Source of the DNA: Defluviitaleaceae bacterium
GTDB taxonomy: Bacteria > Bacillota > Clostridia > Lachnospirales > WQUN01
NCBI GenBank assembly: GCA_009781725.1
Contig: WQVF01000002.1
Coordinates: forward strand, 59,218-123,217
Reading direction: 5' to 3'
DNA: 64,000 bases
A program made the translations under genes and the position numbers. The notes below the pieces were generated by a model that saw only the letters and a program-made list of their open reading frames with translations, had not been told where the DNA came from and searched no databases. This document shows, piece after piece, positions 21,096 through 29,276 of this stretch. Numbering within the stretch: position 1 is the first letter of the stretch; the number at the start of each line of letters is the position of its first letter.

Positions 21096-21151
21096 AGGCC
21101 TAATCATCCTACTCACACCATATGAAAGGATTGCCAAAAACGCGAGTAAAT

Positions 21152-21188
21152 AAAAAACGCTTCTGCCAACAGGCAAAAGCGTTTTTTA
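21152..21188. terminator. Bidirectional terminator hairpin
   Basis: The stem AAAAAACGCTTCTGCC / GGCAAAAGCGTTTTTT with a short AACA loop has A-runs on one side and T-runs on the other, so it works in both directions. It can end the sensor kinase transcript on the minus strand and any transcript started at the plus-strand promoter near 21050. Confidence 0.8.
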
Positions 21189-21212
21189 TTGGTGCCCCAT
21201 GGGGTATATTAA

Positions 21213-21343
21213 TACGTATCCTAAGTTGCTAGGACTTGTATTTATGTCGCTTGTAAGCGTCCCTCCCGTGAGCTGATGTAGTTATTCTACATGGTAATTT
21301 GGATTTGTGGGTTACTATGGGATTACATAATATGAGGATACGT
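21213..21343. other. Intergenic region with nested inverted repeats; possible structured RNA
   Basis: No gene is visible between the terminator at 21188 and the kinase stop at 21359. ACGTATCCT (about 21214-21222) pairs with AGGATACGT (about 21333-21341). Inside this lie TTATGT/ACATAA, a small CGCTTGTAAGCG hairpin and ATGTAG/CTACAT around a short loop. These would fold as a closed multibranch structure, but there is no clear promoter, so the call is tentative and the strand unknown. Confidence 0.3.
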
Positions 21344-21358
21344 TTACAAGCATATTAC

Positions 21359-22765
21359 TTACTCTGACCGGGTGAGTGTAAATGTAAATTCACTGCCTTT
21401 TCCAGGTGTGCTTTCCGTGTCTATAGCCTCACCATGGGCTAAAATAAATTCCTTTGTAATAGAAAGCCCTAGCCCGCTGCCTAACTTGTCTTCGCTGCGG
21501 GACTGGTCGCCTTTGTAGAATCGGTCATAGGCTTGGGCTTGTTCTTCTGTGGTCATGCCCTGGCCATTGTCCTTTACAGCGACTATTACTTTTCTTCCTT
21601 TTACAACGGTCTCTACGGTGATTGCTCCTTCGTCTTGAGTGAATTTGATGGCGTTATCCAGTAGGTTATACAGGCAGCGTCTGATTTTATCTTCGTCGGC
21701 AAGTACGTTGTTTGTAACATTGGCGAAGCTGCTTGTTACGGTTATCTGCTTTGCTATTGCTCGTTGCTCAAAGCCTAGTATTGTGGTTCTTATTAGCTCG
21801 TTGATATCGAAAGTGGTTTTTGTTAGCTCCAGTTTAGCTTCCTGGATGCGGTGAATATCCAAGAAATCATCAGATAGCTTAATAAGACGCTCAGTTTCAT
21901 TTAAGATAATTCCATGATAATGGGGCTGCTCCTCGATTGGAATGGTGCCGTCCTCCAAGGCTTTCACAAAGCCCAAAACAGAGGTAAGAGGTGTGCGTAT
22001 ATCATGAGATAAATTGGAGATAAACTCCCGGCGGATACGCTCTTGGTTATACAGGCTTTCGGCCATGGTATTAAACTGCATTGCAAGTTGGCCAACCTCG
22101 TCCTTGGCTTTGACGGGGATGCGATTTTCGAAGCCCCCCATAGTAATTACCTTGGCGGCTTGGTTAATCTGCTTAAGGGGTCGGATAATGGCTCGGCTGG
22201 ATATATATATGAGTATCAGGCTAAAGAATGCGGCAACGGCAAGGCTTACTAATGTAATTTGATACATACCGGAGATGGCAACTTCAAGTTCTGCCATTGA
22301 TACGCTTACAATTGCTGCGCCAAGGACGCTGTTGCCTACTATCACAGGGTGGCCTGCAACGAGCATTGAATCGGGACATGTTGGGTTAAAGCTGCCGGAA
22401 ACAACTATAGGAGAGCCTTCAAGGACAGTGTCAATAAAAGCATATGGTATTGCGGCATCTTGGTATAGGCCCCAGTAAAGAATCTCATAATCCGGCCCGA
22501 TAATGACAACACTGGCACCTAAAATATCACTTAAGTTTTCTATTTGGGTTACCAAGGGGTCTAGGTTTACATCCCCGTGGATGCGGATATTTATAAGCAC
22601 AGACTCTACAGACCTAGCCACACGGGCGGCAGAGTCTGTAAGGGCGGACTTACGCTGGTCTGTAAGATAGCCGCCCATAACCTGGGTAAGCACCAGACCG
22701 AGAAAGGCCAGGCTTATTACCAGGATGCCTAAGGATAAAAATAGTTGTCGTCCGAATATACGCAT
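21359..22765 (-). CDS. Membrane sensor histidine kinase
   Basis: A 468-residue two-component sensor. An N-terminal membrane helix (about 8-30) and a second one (about 168-190) flank an extracytoplasmic sensor domain. A HAMP linker follows (GGFENRIPVKAKDEVGQLAMQF), then HisKA with the phospho-acceptor in SNLSHDIRTPLTSVLG (His about 253), and the ATPase domain with the N-box NAIKFT, G1 box DNGQGM and G2 box GSGLGL. All catalytic boxes are intact. The layout is of the PhoR/ResE class. No response regulator gene is next to it on either side, so it is an orphan within this window. Confidence 0.9.
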   Translation of the reverse strand: MRIFGRQLFLSLGILVISLAFLGLVLTQVMGGYLTDQRKSALTDSAARVARSVESVLINIRIHGDVNLDPLVTQIENLSDILGASVVIIGPDYEILYWGLYQDAAIPYAFIDTVLEGSPIVVSGSFNPTCPDSMLVAGHPVIVGNSVLGAAIVSVSMAELEVAISGMYQITLVSLAVAAFFSLILIYISSRAIIRPLKQINQAAKVITMGGFENRIPVKAKDEVGQLAMQFNTMAESLYNQERIRREFISNLSHDIRTPLTSVLGFVKALEDGTIPIEEQPHYHGIILNETERLIKLSDDFLDIHRIQEAKLELTKTTFDINELIRTTILGFEQRAIAKQITVTSSFANVTNNVLADEDKIRRCLYNLLDNAIKFTQDEGAITVETVVKGRKVIVAVKDNGQGMTTEEQAQAYDRFYKGDQSRSEDKLGSGLGLSITKEFILAHGEAIDTESTPGKGSEFTFTLTRSE

Positions 22766-22776
22766 GTTGGCCTCGC

Positions 22777-23832
22777 TTAGTGCTGCTGGATGAAATGAGT
22801 TAATGCCTTGTCCAATTTTTTTGCTAGGGATGTCGATGGTGTATTTGTAACATCTACATAGTATTTAATCGCCCTTATCTCCTTAGTTGCAACGGTTGTA
22901 TATATTTTTGCAGATTCTGGCAAATTGATTGCGGTGTTTTTATTATTGGACATGGCATGGATAATCTTTTTCTTTTTTTCTGTTTGGGAGGGTTCTTTAT
23001 TGTTGCCGAAGGATTCCATATATCTTAAGTCGCCATTTTTATAGTACAGGAACCGGAACCTATCCTCATGATGTCCTTTGATAAAGACCCAAACCCGTCT
23101 GTCTTTAAATGATACTTGATATGCAAAGCGTTTTTGTAAGTGTTTGAGCTCATGGACAAGGTCTCTTAAGCCTGCCGCTTTTTCGTAGTCAAAATCCATA
23201 GCGGCTTGACTCATTTCAAGCTCTATGTCTTGGAGAGCATCCTTGTTTTTCCCTTGCATAAATGCAGCGACGAATTTTAGATGTTCATTATATGCGGCAT
23301 TTCCAGCAATGCAAGGGCCCAAACATTTGCCAATATGACTATTCAAGCAGCTTCGGTGGGCATCACGGGCACTATCAAAATATTTTTGCTCGCATGTGGG
23401 AATACCCCAGGCTCGATTTAGTATTGCAAGGGCGTCCCTTGCATCATAATCCGAAAAAAAGCCGCCGTATGGGGTTGCCTCGGGGGTGGGGTTATGGGAT
23501 ATGTATAGGCCTGGTGTGGTCTGTCCCCATTCTATGCAGATAAAATAGGGAGAATAATCCCTTTTCATTTGGGAGTTAAAAGGCGGCCGATATGTCTTGA
23601 TTAAGCCATGCTCCAGGTATAATGCCTCCAACTCATCGGCGGCGGGCCGGTATTCTACTCGATTTATAAGCCTTACCAGTTTTTGTGTCTTGGGAGGGTT
23701 GCCCTTATTAAAGTATGAACGTACCCGGCTTTTGACATTTTTAGACTTGCCTACATATAAGCAGTCACCGCCATTATCCCAAAAAATATAGCAGCCCGGA
23801 GTATCAGGGATATGTATGATATTTATGTCCAT
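22777..23832 (-). CDS. UvrC N-terminal-half homolog (GIY-YIG plus UVR domain, Cho-like)
   Basis: A 351-residue nuclease-like protein. Residues 8-85 are a GIY-YIG domain (PGCYIFWDNGGDCLYVGKSKNVKSRVRSYF, with Tyr, Arg and the Glu in ELEALYLEHGLIK). It is followed by a four-cysteine region (CEQKY, RSCLNSHIGKCLGPC) and a UVR-type helix pair (MDFDYEKAAGLRDLVHEL). It ends there: the RNase H-like 5' nuclease and HhH domains of full UvrC (about 600 residues) are missing. This is the build of Cho, the UvrC homolog that makes only the 3' incision, though it is longer than E. coli Cho because of a C-terminal tail. A full uvrC is probably elsewhere. 11 bases upstream of the kinase gene on the same strand. 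Confidence 0.8.
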   Translation of the reverse strand: MDINIIHIPDTPGCYIFWDNGGDCLYVGKSKNVKSRVRSYFNKGNPPKTQKLVRLINRVEYRPAADELEALYLEHGLIKTYRPPFNSQMKRDYSPYFICIEWGQTTPGLYISHNPTPEATPYGGFFSDYDARDALAILNRAWGIPTCEQKYFDSARDAHRSCLNSHIGKCLGPCIAGNAAYNEHLKFVAAFMQGKNKDALQDIELEMSQAAMDFDYEKAAGLRDLVHELKHLQKRFAYQVSFKDRRVWVFIKGHHEDRFRFLYYKNGDLRYMESFGNNKEPSQTEKKKKIIHAMSNNKNTAINLPESAKIYTTVATKEIRAIKYYVDVTNTPSTSLAKKLDKALTHFIQQH

Positions 23833-23834
23833 GT

Positions 23835-23862
23835 TTGATTCTTCCTTTTACGATGCTATAAT
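23835..23862 (+). promoter_or_regulatory. Sigma-A-type promoter
   Basis: TTGATT at 23835-23840 and a perfect TATAAT at 23857-23862 with a 16-base spacer. Transcription would start near 23869, giving a leader of about 100 bases before the membrane protein gene at 23970. Confidence 0.6.
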
Positions 23863-23887
23863 CAGGGAACAAGCCAGCTCGGAGGAT

Positions 23888-23957
23888 AGTGTGAAGAAAA
23901 CCACTTCACACTACTATTTGCGGGTCAAATGGGAATGCAAGCATTCCCGCATGACCC
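23888..23957 (+). promoter_or_regulatory. Two leader hairpins before the O-antigen-ligase-like gene
   Basis: The first hairpin has the arms AGTGTGAAG and CTTCACACT (23888-23896, 23904-23912). The second has GGGTCA with an inner GGGAATGC, matched by GCATTCCC and TGACCC (23922-23957). Both stems are perfect in their cores. The second ends only a few bases before the ribosome binding site of the gene at 23970, so folding could control access to it. Confidence 0.5.
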
Positions 23958-23968
23958 TTGGAGGGTAA
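23891..23968 (+). CDS. Putative 25-aa leader peptide
   Basis: A GTG start at 23891, five bases after GGAGG, opens a 25-codon frame: MKKTTSHYYLRVKWEC followed by a short basic end. It stops one base before the ATG of the downstream membrane protein gene. The frame runs through both leader hairpins, so its translation would melt them, and its stop position would couple re-initiation to the next gene. It shows no membrane segment. It may simply be a chance frame. Confidence 0.35.
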   Translation: MKKTTSHYYLRVKWECKHSRMTLGG

Positions 23969-23969
23969 T

Positions 23970-25916
23970 ATGCCAAAGAAGAAAGTACAAGCAACTATTG
24001 ATACAAATATAAATGATGTTGTGACTATAAGTGATTGGATATATGGCGGGCTGTTGCTTGTTGTAGTTGCAATTATGCCCTTGGTTGTGCGCTTTGCCAT
24101 GCTTGAGTCTCCACCGGAGCTCTATGCCATGTACCGTACTCCTTGGTTTCAGGATTTCTTCTCATATTATAAGGGCTGGCTGATTGGTGTGCCTGCTACT
24201 TTTATTGTAATTTATTTTCTTGTTGAAATGTTCTTTGAGAAATATAAGGGATTTAATTACATGAGCCGGATTTATAAACCGGAGGTTATTGCGGCTGGGG
24301 TATTCCTTTGGATGGCTCTGCTCTCCACAATTTTTACTTCTTACAGGCATACCTCTTGGCGGGGTGCCGTTGACCGTGGTGAGGGTATGTGGATACTCCT
24401 TGCCTATTTTATTATCTTTTTTACGGCTTTCTTTTATGTCCGCAAGGCCCGTCATGCTAAGTATTTGCTATATGGGCTGGCTTTTTCTTCTATTATAATG
24501 GGGCTTATTGGCCTTAGCCAGTTTCTTGAGCGTGATTTTTTTGAAACGGTTTTTGGACAATGGTTTCTACTGCTTGGGATACCGGAACATGCTCGAGAGA
24601 CCGTTATGGATGGGGGCGGGATTGGTGCTCAATTTGAAATGGCCAACGGCACTCTTTACAATCCCAATACCTTTGGCAAGTACACCGCAATGGTGGCACC
24701 TATCTTGCTAGCTGCGGGGTTTGCCTATGATGAGGATGGCTGGATAGGGATAGGGGTGAGAACGGCCCTCTTCCTTGGGGGCGGAATGATGCTAATTGGA
24801 GTCTTCGGCAGCCGGTCTCTTGGCGGATTTATTGGAATTGCGGCAGCGGTTGGGGTTGCTATCGTGACGATTATCGTGAGATTTTTATATCAGCTTAAGG
24901 CGAGGAAGAAAGAAGACGATGTATCCTCAGGCTCCAAACGTCAGCCTATAGGTGCCTGGATAGCAGGAGCGGGGGTTGTGGCTGTATTGGTAGCAAGCCT
25001 GTTTTTGATTCCTGTGGTCAATGACCGGCTAAGCTTGGCCCTTACCCGCTTTGATGAAGCACTCCGAGGCGAGCCTCAGCCCATGGATGAAATGAACTTT
25101 GCCGGAGATAGGTTTACCTTGGTAACCAATGGATACGAACGGTTTACCATGGCAATGAGCGAGGTCCCAGAGGACGGCCCCGTTGAAGGGGAAAGCTGGC
25201 GGATTTATGACATCACTGGTCAGCAGCTAAACTACACGAACCGGAGATTGTCCGCAGCAGGTGGCCCTGTGACATACACCTATGCTATTCCTGGATATAG
25301 AAACATAGATATTCTGGTCTTTCCTGATGCGATAACCTTCCGGATGATTGGGATGCGATATGAAAACGGGCGTATTTATGGTGTTGCCCCTAACGACGAT
25401 ACAATTGATATGCATGTGCCCATCCCGGCAATCGGTTTTTACGGCAGGGAGAGCTGGGGTTCTGCCCGTGGATATATCTGGTCCAGGACTATTCCTCTAA
25501 TGTCTTCTCGGGTCATACTTGGCAGCGGTCCGGATACATTTACTCAGGTATTCCCCCAAGAGGATATAGTTGCTAAGATGTTCTTATTTCCCTCCCCATA
25601 TGTGCGCATAGATAAGGCTCATAATGTGTTCTTGCAAACCTGGATTACCACCGGTGGGATATCTGCGTTGGCACTTATTTTCCTGTTTGCATATTATTTG
25701 CTAACGACCTTTATATCTCTCGTGTGCAGCAAAATGGAGGAGGGCAGTTTTGTTTTTGCCCTGCGCTTTGGGCTTCTTACTGGGATAGCTGCCTACATTC
25801 TCGGGGCAATGTCCACAGACAGCACTATCGGCTCAAGTGGTGTATTTTACTTGCTGCTAGGGTTGGGATTTGGGCTAAATTATATGGTAAAGGCTAAAGC
25901 AAATGAAGCAAAATAG
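23970..25916 (+). CDS. O-antigen ligase-like (Wzy_C superfamily) membrane protein
   Basis: A 648-residue polytopic membrane protein. About ten hydrophobic helices are split by a large extracytoplasmic insert at about 355-500. The region GYIWSRTIPLMSSRVILGSGPDTF (about 506-529), followed by the conserved DKAHNVFLQTWITTGG, is typical of the O-antigen ligase/WaaL-Wzy family, which joins or polymerises lipid-linked glycans outside the membrane. In a Gram-positive host it probably acts on cell-wall or teichoic-type glycans. The ATG at 23970 follows GGAGG; a frame start at 23958 would be too early. Its 3' end overlaps the DUF1667 gene by 14 bases. Confidence 0.75.
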   Translation: MPKKKVQATIDTNINDVVTISDWIYGGLLLVVVAIMPLVVRFAMLESPPELYAMYRTPWFQDFFSYYKGWLIGVPATFIVIYFLVEMFFEKYKGFNYMSRIYKPEVIAAGVFLWMALLSTIFTSYRHTSWRGAVDRGEGMWILLAYFIIFFTAFFYVRKARHAKYLLYGLAFSSIIMGLIGLSQFLERDFFETVFGQWFLLLGIPEHARETVMDGGGIGAQFEMANGTLYNPNTFGKYTAMVAPILLAAGFAYDEDGWIGIGVRTALFLGGGMMLIGVFGSRSLGGFIGIAAAVGVAIVTIIVRFLYQLKARKKEDDVSSGSKRQPIGAWIAGAGVVAVLVASLFLIPVVNDRLSLALTRFDEALRGEPQPMDEMNFAGDRFTLVTNGYERFTMAMSEVPEDGPVEGESWRIYDITGQQLNYTNRRLSAAGGPVTYTYAIPGYRNIDILVFPDAITFRMIGMRYENGRIYGVAPNDDTIDMHVPIPAIGFYGRESWGSARGYIWSRTIPLMSSRVILGSGPDTFTQVFPQEDIVAKMFLFPSPYVRIDKAHNVFLQTWITTGGISALALIFLFAYYLLTTFISLVCSKMEEGSFVFALRFGLLTGIAAYILGAMSTDSTIGSSGVFYLLLGLGFGLNYMVKAKANEAK

Positions 25917-26271
25917 TGAAATCATATGTATAAGTTGCCCCGTAGGCTGCCCCATGGTGGTAAACGGTGAAGAAATAACCGGTAACCAATGCGCCGCCGG
26001 TATCAAGTATGCAAAAGAAGAGATGACAAACCCCACCCGGAATATAGCAACCTCTGTAAGGGTGGTAGGCGGTGATATGCCACGACTGTCAGTAAAAACT
26101 GCAAAGCCTATCCCAAAAGAGGCGATACGTGAAGTAGTGGACGCCATCCACCAAATTACAATGACCGCCCCGGTGAAAATCGGCGATATTGTACTGCAAA
26201 ATGCAGCGGGCACTGGTGTTGATATACTGGCGACCCGAAATGTAAATACTCGCGAGGGGCTGTCTCATTAA
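25903..26271 (+). CDS. DUF1667 cysteine-rich protein
   Basis: A 122-residue cytosolic protein with CISCPVGCPMVV at residues 9-20 and a further Cys in GNQCAAGIKYAKEEMTNPTR, the DUF1667 signature that may hold an iron-sulfur cluster or metal. DUF1667 genes usually sit beside a FAD-dependent glycerol-3-phosphate dehydrogenase and a second FAD-linked oxidoreductase; neither is here, so the gene is an orphan. The last five codons and the stop lie inside a dispersed repeat that begins at 26256, so the native C-terminus may have been replaced. It overlaps the preceding gene by 14 bases. Confidence 0.8.
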   Translation: MKQNSEIICISCPVGCPMVVNGEEITGNQCAAGIKYAKEEMTNPTRNIATSVRVVGGDMPRLSVKTAKPIPKEAIREVVDAIHQITMTAPVKIGDIVLQNAAGTGVDILATRNVNTREGLSH

Positions 26272-26425
26272 GCGTTTTTATGAATAATTATGCACTTGCC
26301 TCGTCGTTGCGAGAAGCGAAGCGACGAAGCAATCCAGCAAATCAAACCTTCTGGATTGCTTCGCTTTACTCGCAATGACAGGCTTTGCATAGATATTCAT
26401 GGTTTTTGCTTAGCAAGACAGCCCC
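26256..26425. repeat. Dispersed palindromic element, copy 1 (MITE-like)
   Basis: About 170 bp bounded by imperfect terminal inverted repeats: GGGGCTGTCTCATTAAGC on the left and, reading in from the right, GGGGCTGTCTTGCTAAGC. The TIR similarity continues inward through ATGAATA..TATGCA. An inner palindrome (GAAGCAATCCAG / CTGGATTGCTTCG) fills the middle. A second copy lies at 48778-48957 in the same orientation. No transposase is encoded; the TIR start resembles those of several IS families, so a non-autonomous element is likely. Confidence 0.8.
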
Positions 26426-26473
26426 CCGCGTTAATATTTTGCTGTTATATGCAGCATATAAAGGAGAAATCAA

Positions 26474-27520
26474 ATGGACTCAATCAAACTCATTAATGAA
26501 CTAACCTCGGCCTTCGGCCCTCCAGGATTCGAAGAAGATGTAGTAAAGGTTGCAAAAAAATATGTCCCAGCGGGGTATACCTCCCACAGAGACAGCATTA
26601 TGAATTTTTTTATGCTTAAAGATACTTACAAGGAAGATGCCCCCACTGTGCTAATAGACGCCCATAGCGATGAAATAGGTCTGATGGTACAGGCCATCCG
26701 CCCCAACGGGACAATTGTGTTTCACAATCTAGGGGGCTGGGTGCCTATGGCTCTTATCGCCCAAAAAATGAAGATAAGAAATCTGGACGGAGAATATATA
26801 ACGGGAGTAATTGCCGCCCGTGCCCCCCACTTTGGTGGAATGGACGAAGCTCCCAAATTAAGCAGCCTGATATTGGACATAGGTGCTGCCGACAAAGCTG
26901 AAGCAGAAGAAAAATACAAGATAGCTCCCGGTTGCCCAATTGTGCCCAATGTAGATTTTGAGCAACAAGGGGATACTCTGATAGCCAAGGCCTTTGACGA
27001 CAGAATCGGATGCGCTATTGTAATTGAAGCACTGGCACAGTTAAAAAACTCTGACCTTAGAGTTGTTGGGACCCTTTCTGCCCAAGAAGAAGTGGGGTTA
27101 AGGGGTGCAAAAGTAGTGGCCAACGCGGTTTGCCCGGATTTTGCCATATGCTTAGAAGGTGCCCCCGCGGATGATACCTTTGCCGAGCCTCACTTAATCC
27201 AGACCCGCATGGGCAAAGGCCCGATGTTAAGACATATAGATGGCAATATGATTGCAAATCCAAGGGCAGTGCGGTTTGTAAGGGAAGTAGCTGCAGAGGC
27301 AGGCATACCCCTACAGGAAGCGGTGCGTACTATGGGGGGCACTAATGGCGGAGCAATACAAACCTCCGGATTGAGTGTACCCACAGTTGTAATAAGCTGC
27401 CCAGTGAGATATGCCCATAGCCATCATTCTATGGTTTCCCTGTCGGATTATAAAGGCTGTGTGGAGTTAGTTGTGGCGATAGTGCGGGCGTTGAATCAAA
27501 AGGTGCTGCAAGAATTTTAA
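26474..27520 (+). CDS. M42-family metallo-aminopeptidase
   Basis: A 348-residue cytosolic zinc/cobalt aminopeptidase of the M42 (FrvX/YsdC/CelM) family, forming large hollow complexes that trim peptides. The metal and catalytic residues are all visible: DAHSDEIG (about 61-68), the bridging Asp in AFDDRIG (about 176), EEVGLRGA (about 210, catalytic Glu and a ligand), the Glu/Asp region CLEGAPADD and the last His in RYAHSHHS (about 318). An AAGGAG site precedes the ATG. It lies after the dispersed repeat and has no same-strand partner. Confidence 0.92.
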   Translation: MDSIKLINELTSAFGPPGFEEDVVKVAKKYVPAGYTSHRDSIMNFFMLKDTYKEDAPTVLIDAHSDEIGLMVQAIRPNGTIVFHNLGGWVPMALIAQKMKIRNLDGEYITGVIAARAPHFGGMDEAPKLSSLILDIGAADKAEAEEKYKIAPGCPIVPNVDFEQQGDTLIAKAFDDRIGCAIVIEALAQLKNSDLRVVGTLSAQEEVGLRGAKVVANAVCPDFAICLEGAPADDTFAEPHLIQTRMGKGPMLRHIDGNMIANPRAVRFVREVAAEAGIPLQEAVRTMGGTNGGAIQTSGLSVPTVVISCPVRYAHSHHSMVSLSDYKGCVELVVAIVRALNQKVLQEF

Positions 27521-27592
27521 TGACGACACATGTAGAGCGGCTTTGTCAAAAATGACAAAACCGGAAAAGTAACACGAAGGGGCGGCGGGCCG

Positions 27593-29191
27593 CTAAAACG
27601 CCCCGCCTCCGCCTCCACCGCTTCCTCCAGAAAAACTAATCCCCGAGCCACCATCCTGTCCGGCTGCATGACCTTGAGCATAGCTGAATGTGTCTGAAAA
27701 AACGCCATTGCATACACTCAGCATCTGTGCGCTGACTAAGGTAAACCATACTACATCATGTGCATCCCAGCTGTCGTCGTCCATGGGTTTTGGGATGTCC
27801 GGCAGCTTTTTTATTAGCCTTTTGGCACTGCCAAGGGATAGGGCATAGGGTAAAAAATTATCCCAAAAAGCATGGGTATCAATATCGATTTGGTCTATAT
27901 TTGTAAGATTTTTTAGATATCGCTTAAAGGCCAGCCACTTGCGGTACTCGAGTTCCCCGTGAGGGCTTCTGCGCCAATAGGATTCGTAATATTCCATTTG
28001 GTCGGCTTCGTGCTTGATAAACTTTGCCCAGTCATTGAATTTTTCGTGGAAAAGCAAGGCGGCATCTTCGTTTTTACCTATCTGCTGTATTATATGCAAT
28101 TCCAGGTTAGTGCCGTCGCCTATACCATCAAAGAGCCAGTCCATCAAGAATTGCTCATGAGACCGCAGGGTACGTATAAAGCTAAAGTTCCGGGTAAAAA
28201 TATACCCTCCCAGCTCATCAGTGGAAATGGTGAGTATTTTTTCCCTTGCTAGGTTTAGTAGCGTGGCCACTACATCCTTGATTTTCATAGTTCTATCCCG
28301 CACCAAATAGGCCATCAGGGCCGGGCCATTATCGGCAGGGAGGCTGTCATAATATTTTTCATCAAAGTCCACTTTGTGAGGCCAAGCTAGGATGAATATT
28401 ACAATTATTGGGATTAGAATTAGCGCAAGAACTCCCAGCAAAATCACAATCCACCAAGGAAATGGACGGTCGTCGATGCCCCGATTGGTAAGCCGGGCGT
28501 CAGGTAGCCAACTGTCGGGGAATCTTGCATCTACACGGAGGGCCTGCCCTGGGCGCAGTTGATTGCCGTAACTATGGAAGGCAATATCATTGGTAGCAAT
28601 AGTAACATCCCAGAAGGGGTTGCCTCCTACATAAATAGTTGCGGCAAGCTCCCCTTGGCCTATTGGCGGTGCCCCCTCGAAGGTAATTCTCACTTCATAG
28701 GCATCGATAGGAACATCCCATTCACTGCCGATTACATAATGGTTAAACTGCCCGGCATCTGTAAACTTGGAGGCAACGCTGGTCAAGGTATAGCTATATA
28801 CAAAGGTTCGGTACTCATCCCGGGAGGGGGTGAAGATTTGAAAGCTGGTGATACTACCATCACGGGTAACGGTATATACCCCATCATCGCCTAAATTAGC
28901 CCGCCGTACCTCTGTAAAGGGTATATATTGGCCGGTAGCAGGGATATATTCCCATGCCTGAAAATTTTCTATATCTCCTACTCCACGGCGGTTAATATCT
29001 CTAAAAACGCCGTTAAACTGGCCGACGAAACGGTTGGTAATGCGCTCCTCAACTTCGGCGGAACCGTCCTCGTATATATGGATTGAAATAATAAATTCGA
29101 CAATGCCGTGCTCTCGGTGAGGGGACTCGGCGTAAGCCGATACTGCTACGAAACACAATAGCAATATTAATACAGATAATAATTTTTTCAT
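27593..29191 (-). CDS. DUF2207 predicted membrane protein
   Basis: A 532-residue protein with a Sec signal peptide (residues 1-21), an extracytoplasmic beta-rich region that begins EFIISIHIYEDGSAEVEERI and contains FNGVFRDINR, a membrane helix at about 247-270 (WWIVILLGVLALILIPIIVI), and a cytoplasmic part with YDSLPADNGPALMAYLV. It ends in a Gly/Ser-rich tail, SFSGGSGGGGGGAF. This order is the DUF2207 family layout; the function is unknown. It stands alone, convergent with the M42 gene and divergent from the M23 gene. Confidence 0.85.
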   Translation of the reverse strand: MKKLLSVLILLLCFVAVSAYAESPHREHGIVEFIISIHIYEDGSAEVEERITNRFVGQFNGVFRDINRRGVGDIENFQAWEYIPATGQYIPFTEVRRANLGDDGVYTVTRDGSITSFQIFTPSRDEYRTFVYSYTLTSVASKFTDAGQFNHYVIGSEWDVPIDAYEVRITFEGAPPIGQGELAATIYVGGNPFWDVTIATNDIAFHSYGNQLRPGQALRVDARFPDSWLPDARLTNRGIDDRPFPWWIVILLGVLALILIPIIVIFILAWPHKVDFDEKYYDSLPADNGPALMAYLVRDRTMKIKDVVATLLNLAREKILTISTDELGGYIFTRNFSFIRTLRSHEQFLMDWLFDGIGDGTNLELHIIQQIGKNEDAALLFHEKFNDWAKFIKHEADQMEYYESYWRRSPHGELEYRKWLAFKRYLKNLTNIDQIDIDTHAFWDNFLPYALSLGSAKRLIKKLPDIPKPMDDDSWDAHDVVWFTLVSAQMLSVCNGVFSDTFSYAQGHAAGQDGGSGISFSGGSGGGGGGAF

Positions 29192-29276
29192 TAGATACCA
29201 CCTTTCAGTTTTGTCTTACTATATCATAACGCCTCCTTATAGAGCATAGGATTATGCATAACCGGGAGGTGTTTTT

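Noticed and set aside
21122..21232. Small plus-strand frame starting MKGLPKTR
   Set aside because: It has a weak ribosome binding site and consists mostly of terminator hairpin sequence.
26256..26425. Insertion sequence
   Set aside because: No transposase frame; only terminal inverted repeats and an inner palindrome, so it was called a non-autonomous repeat.
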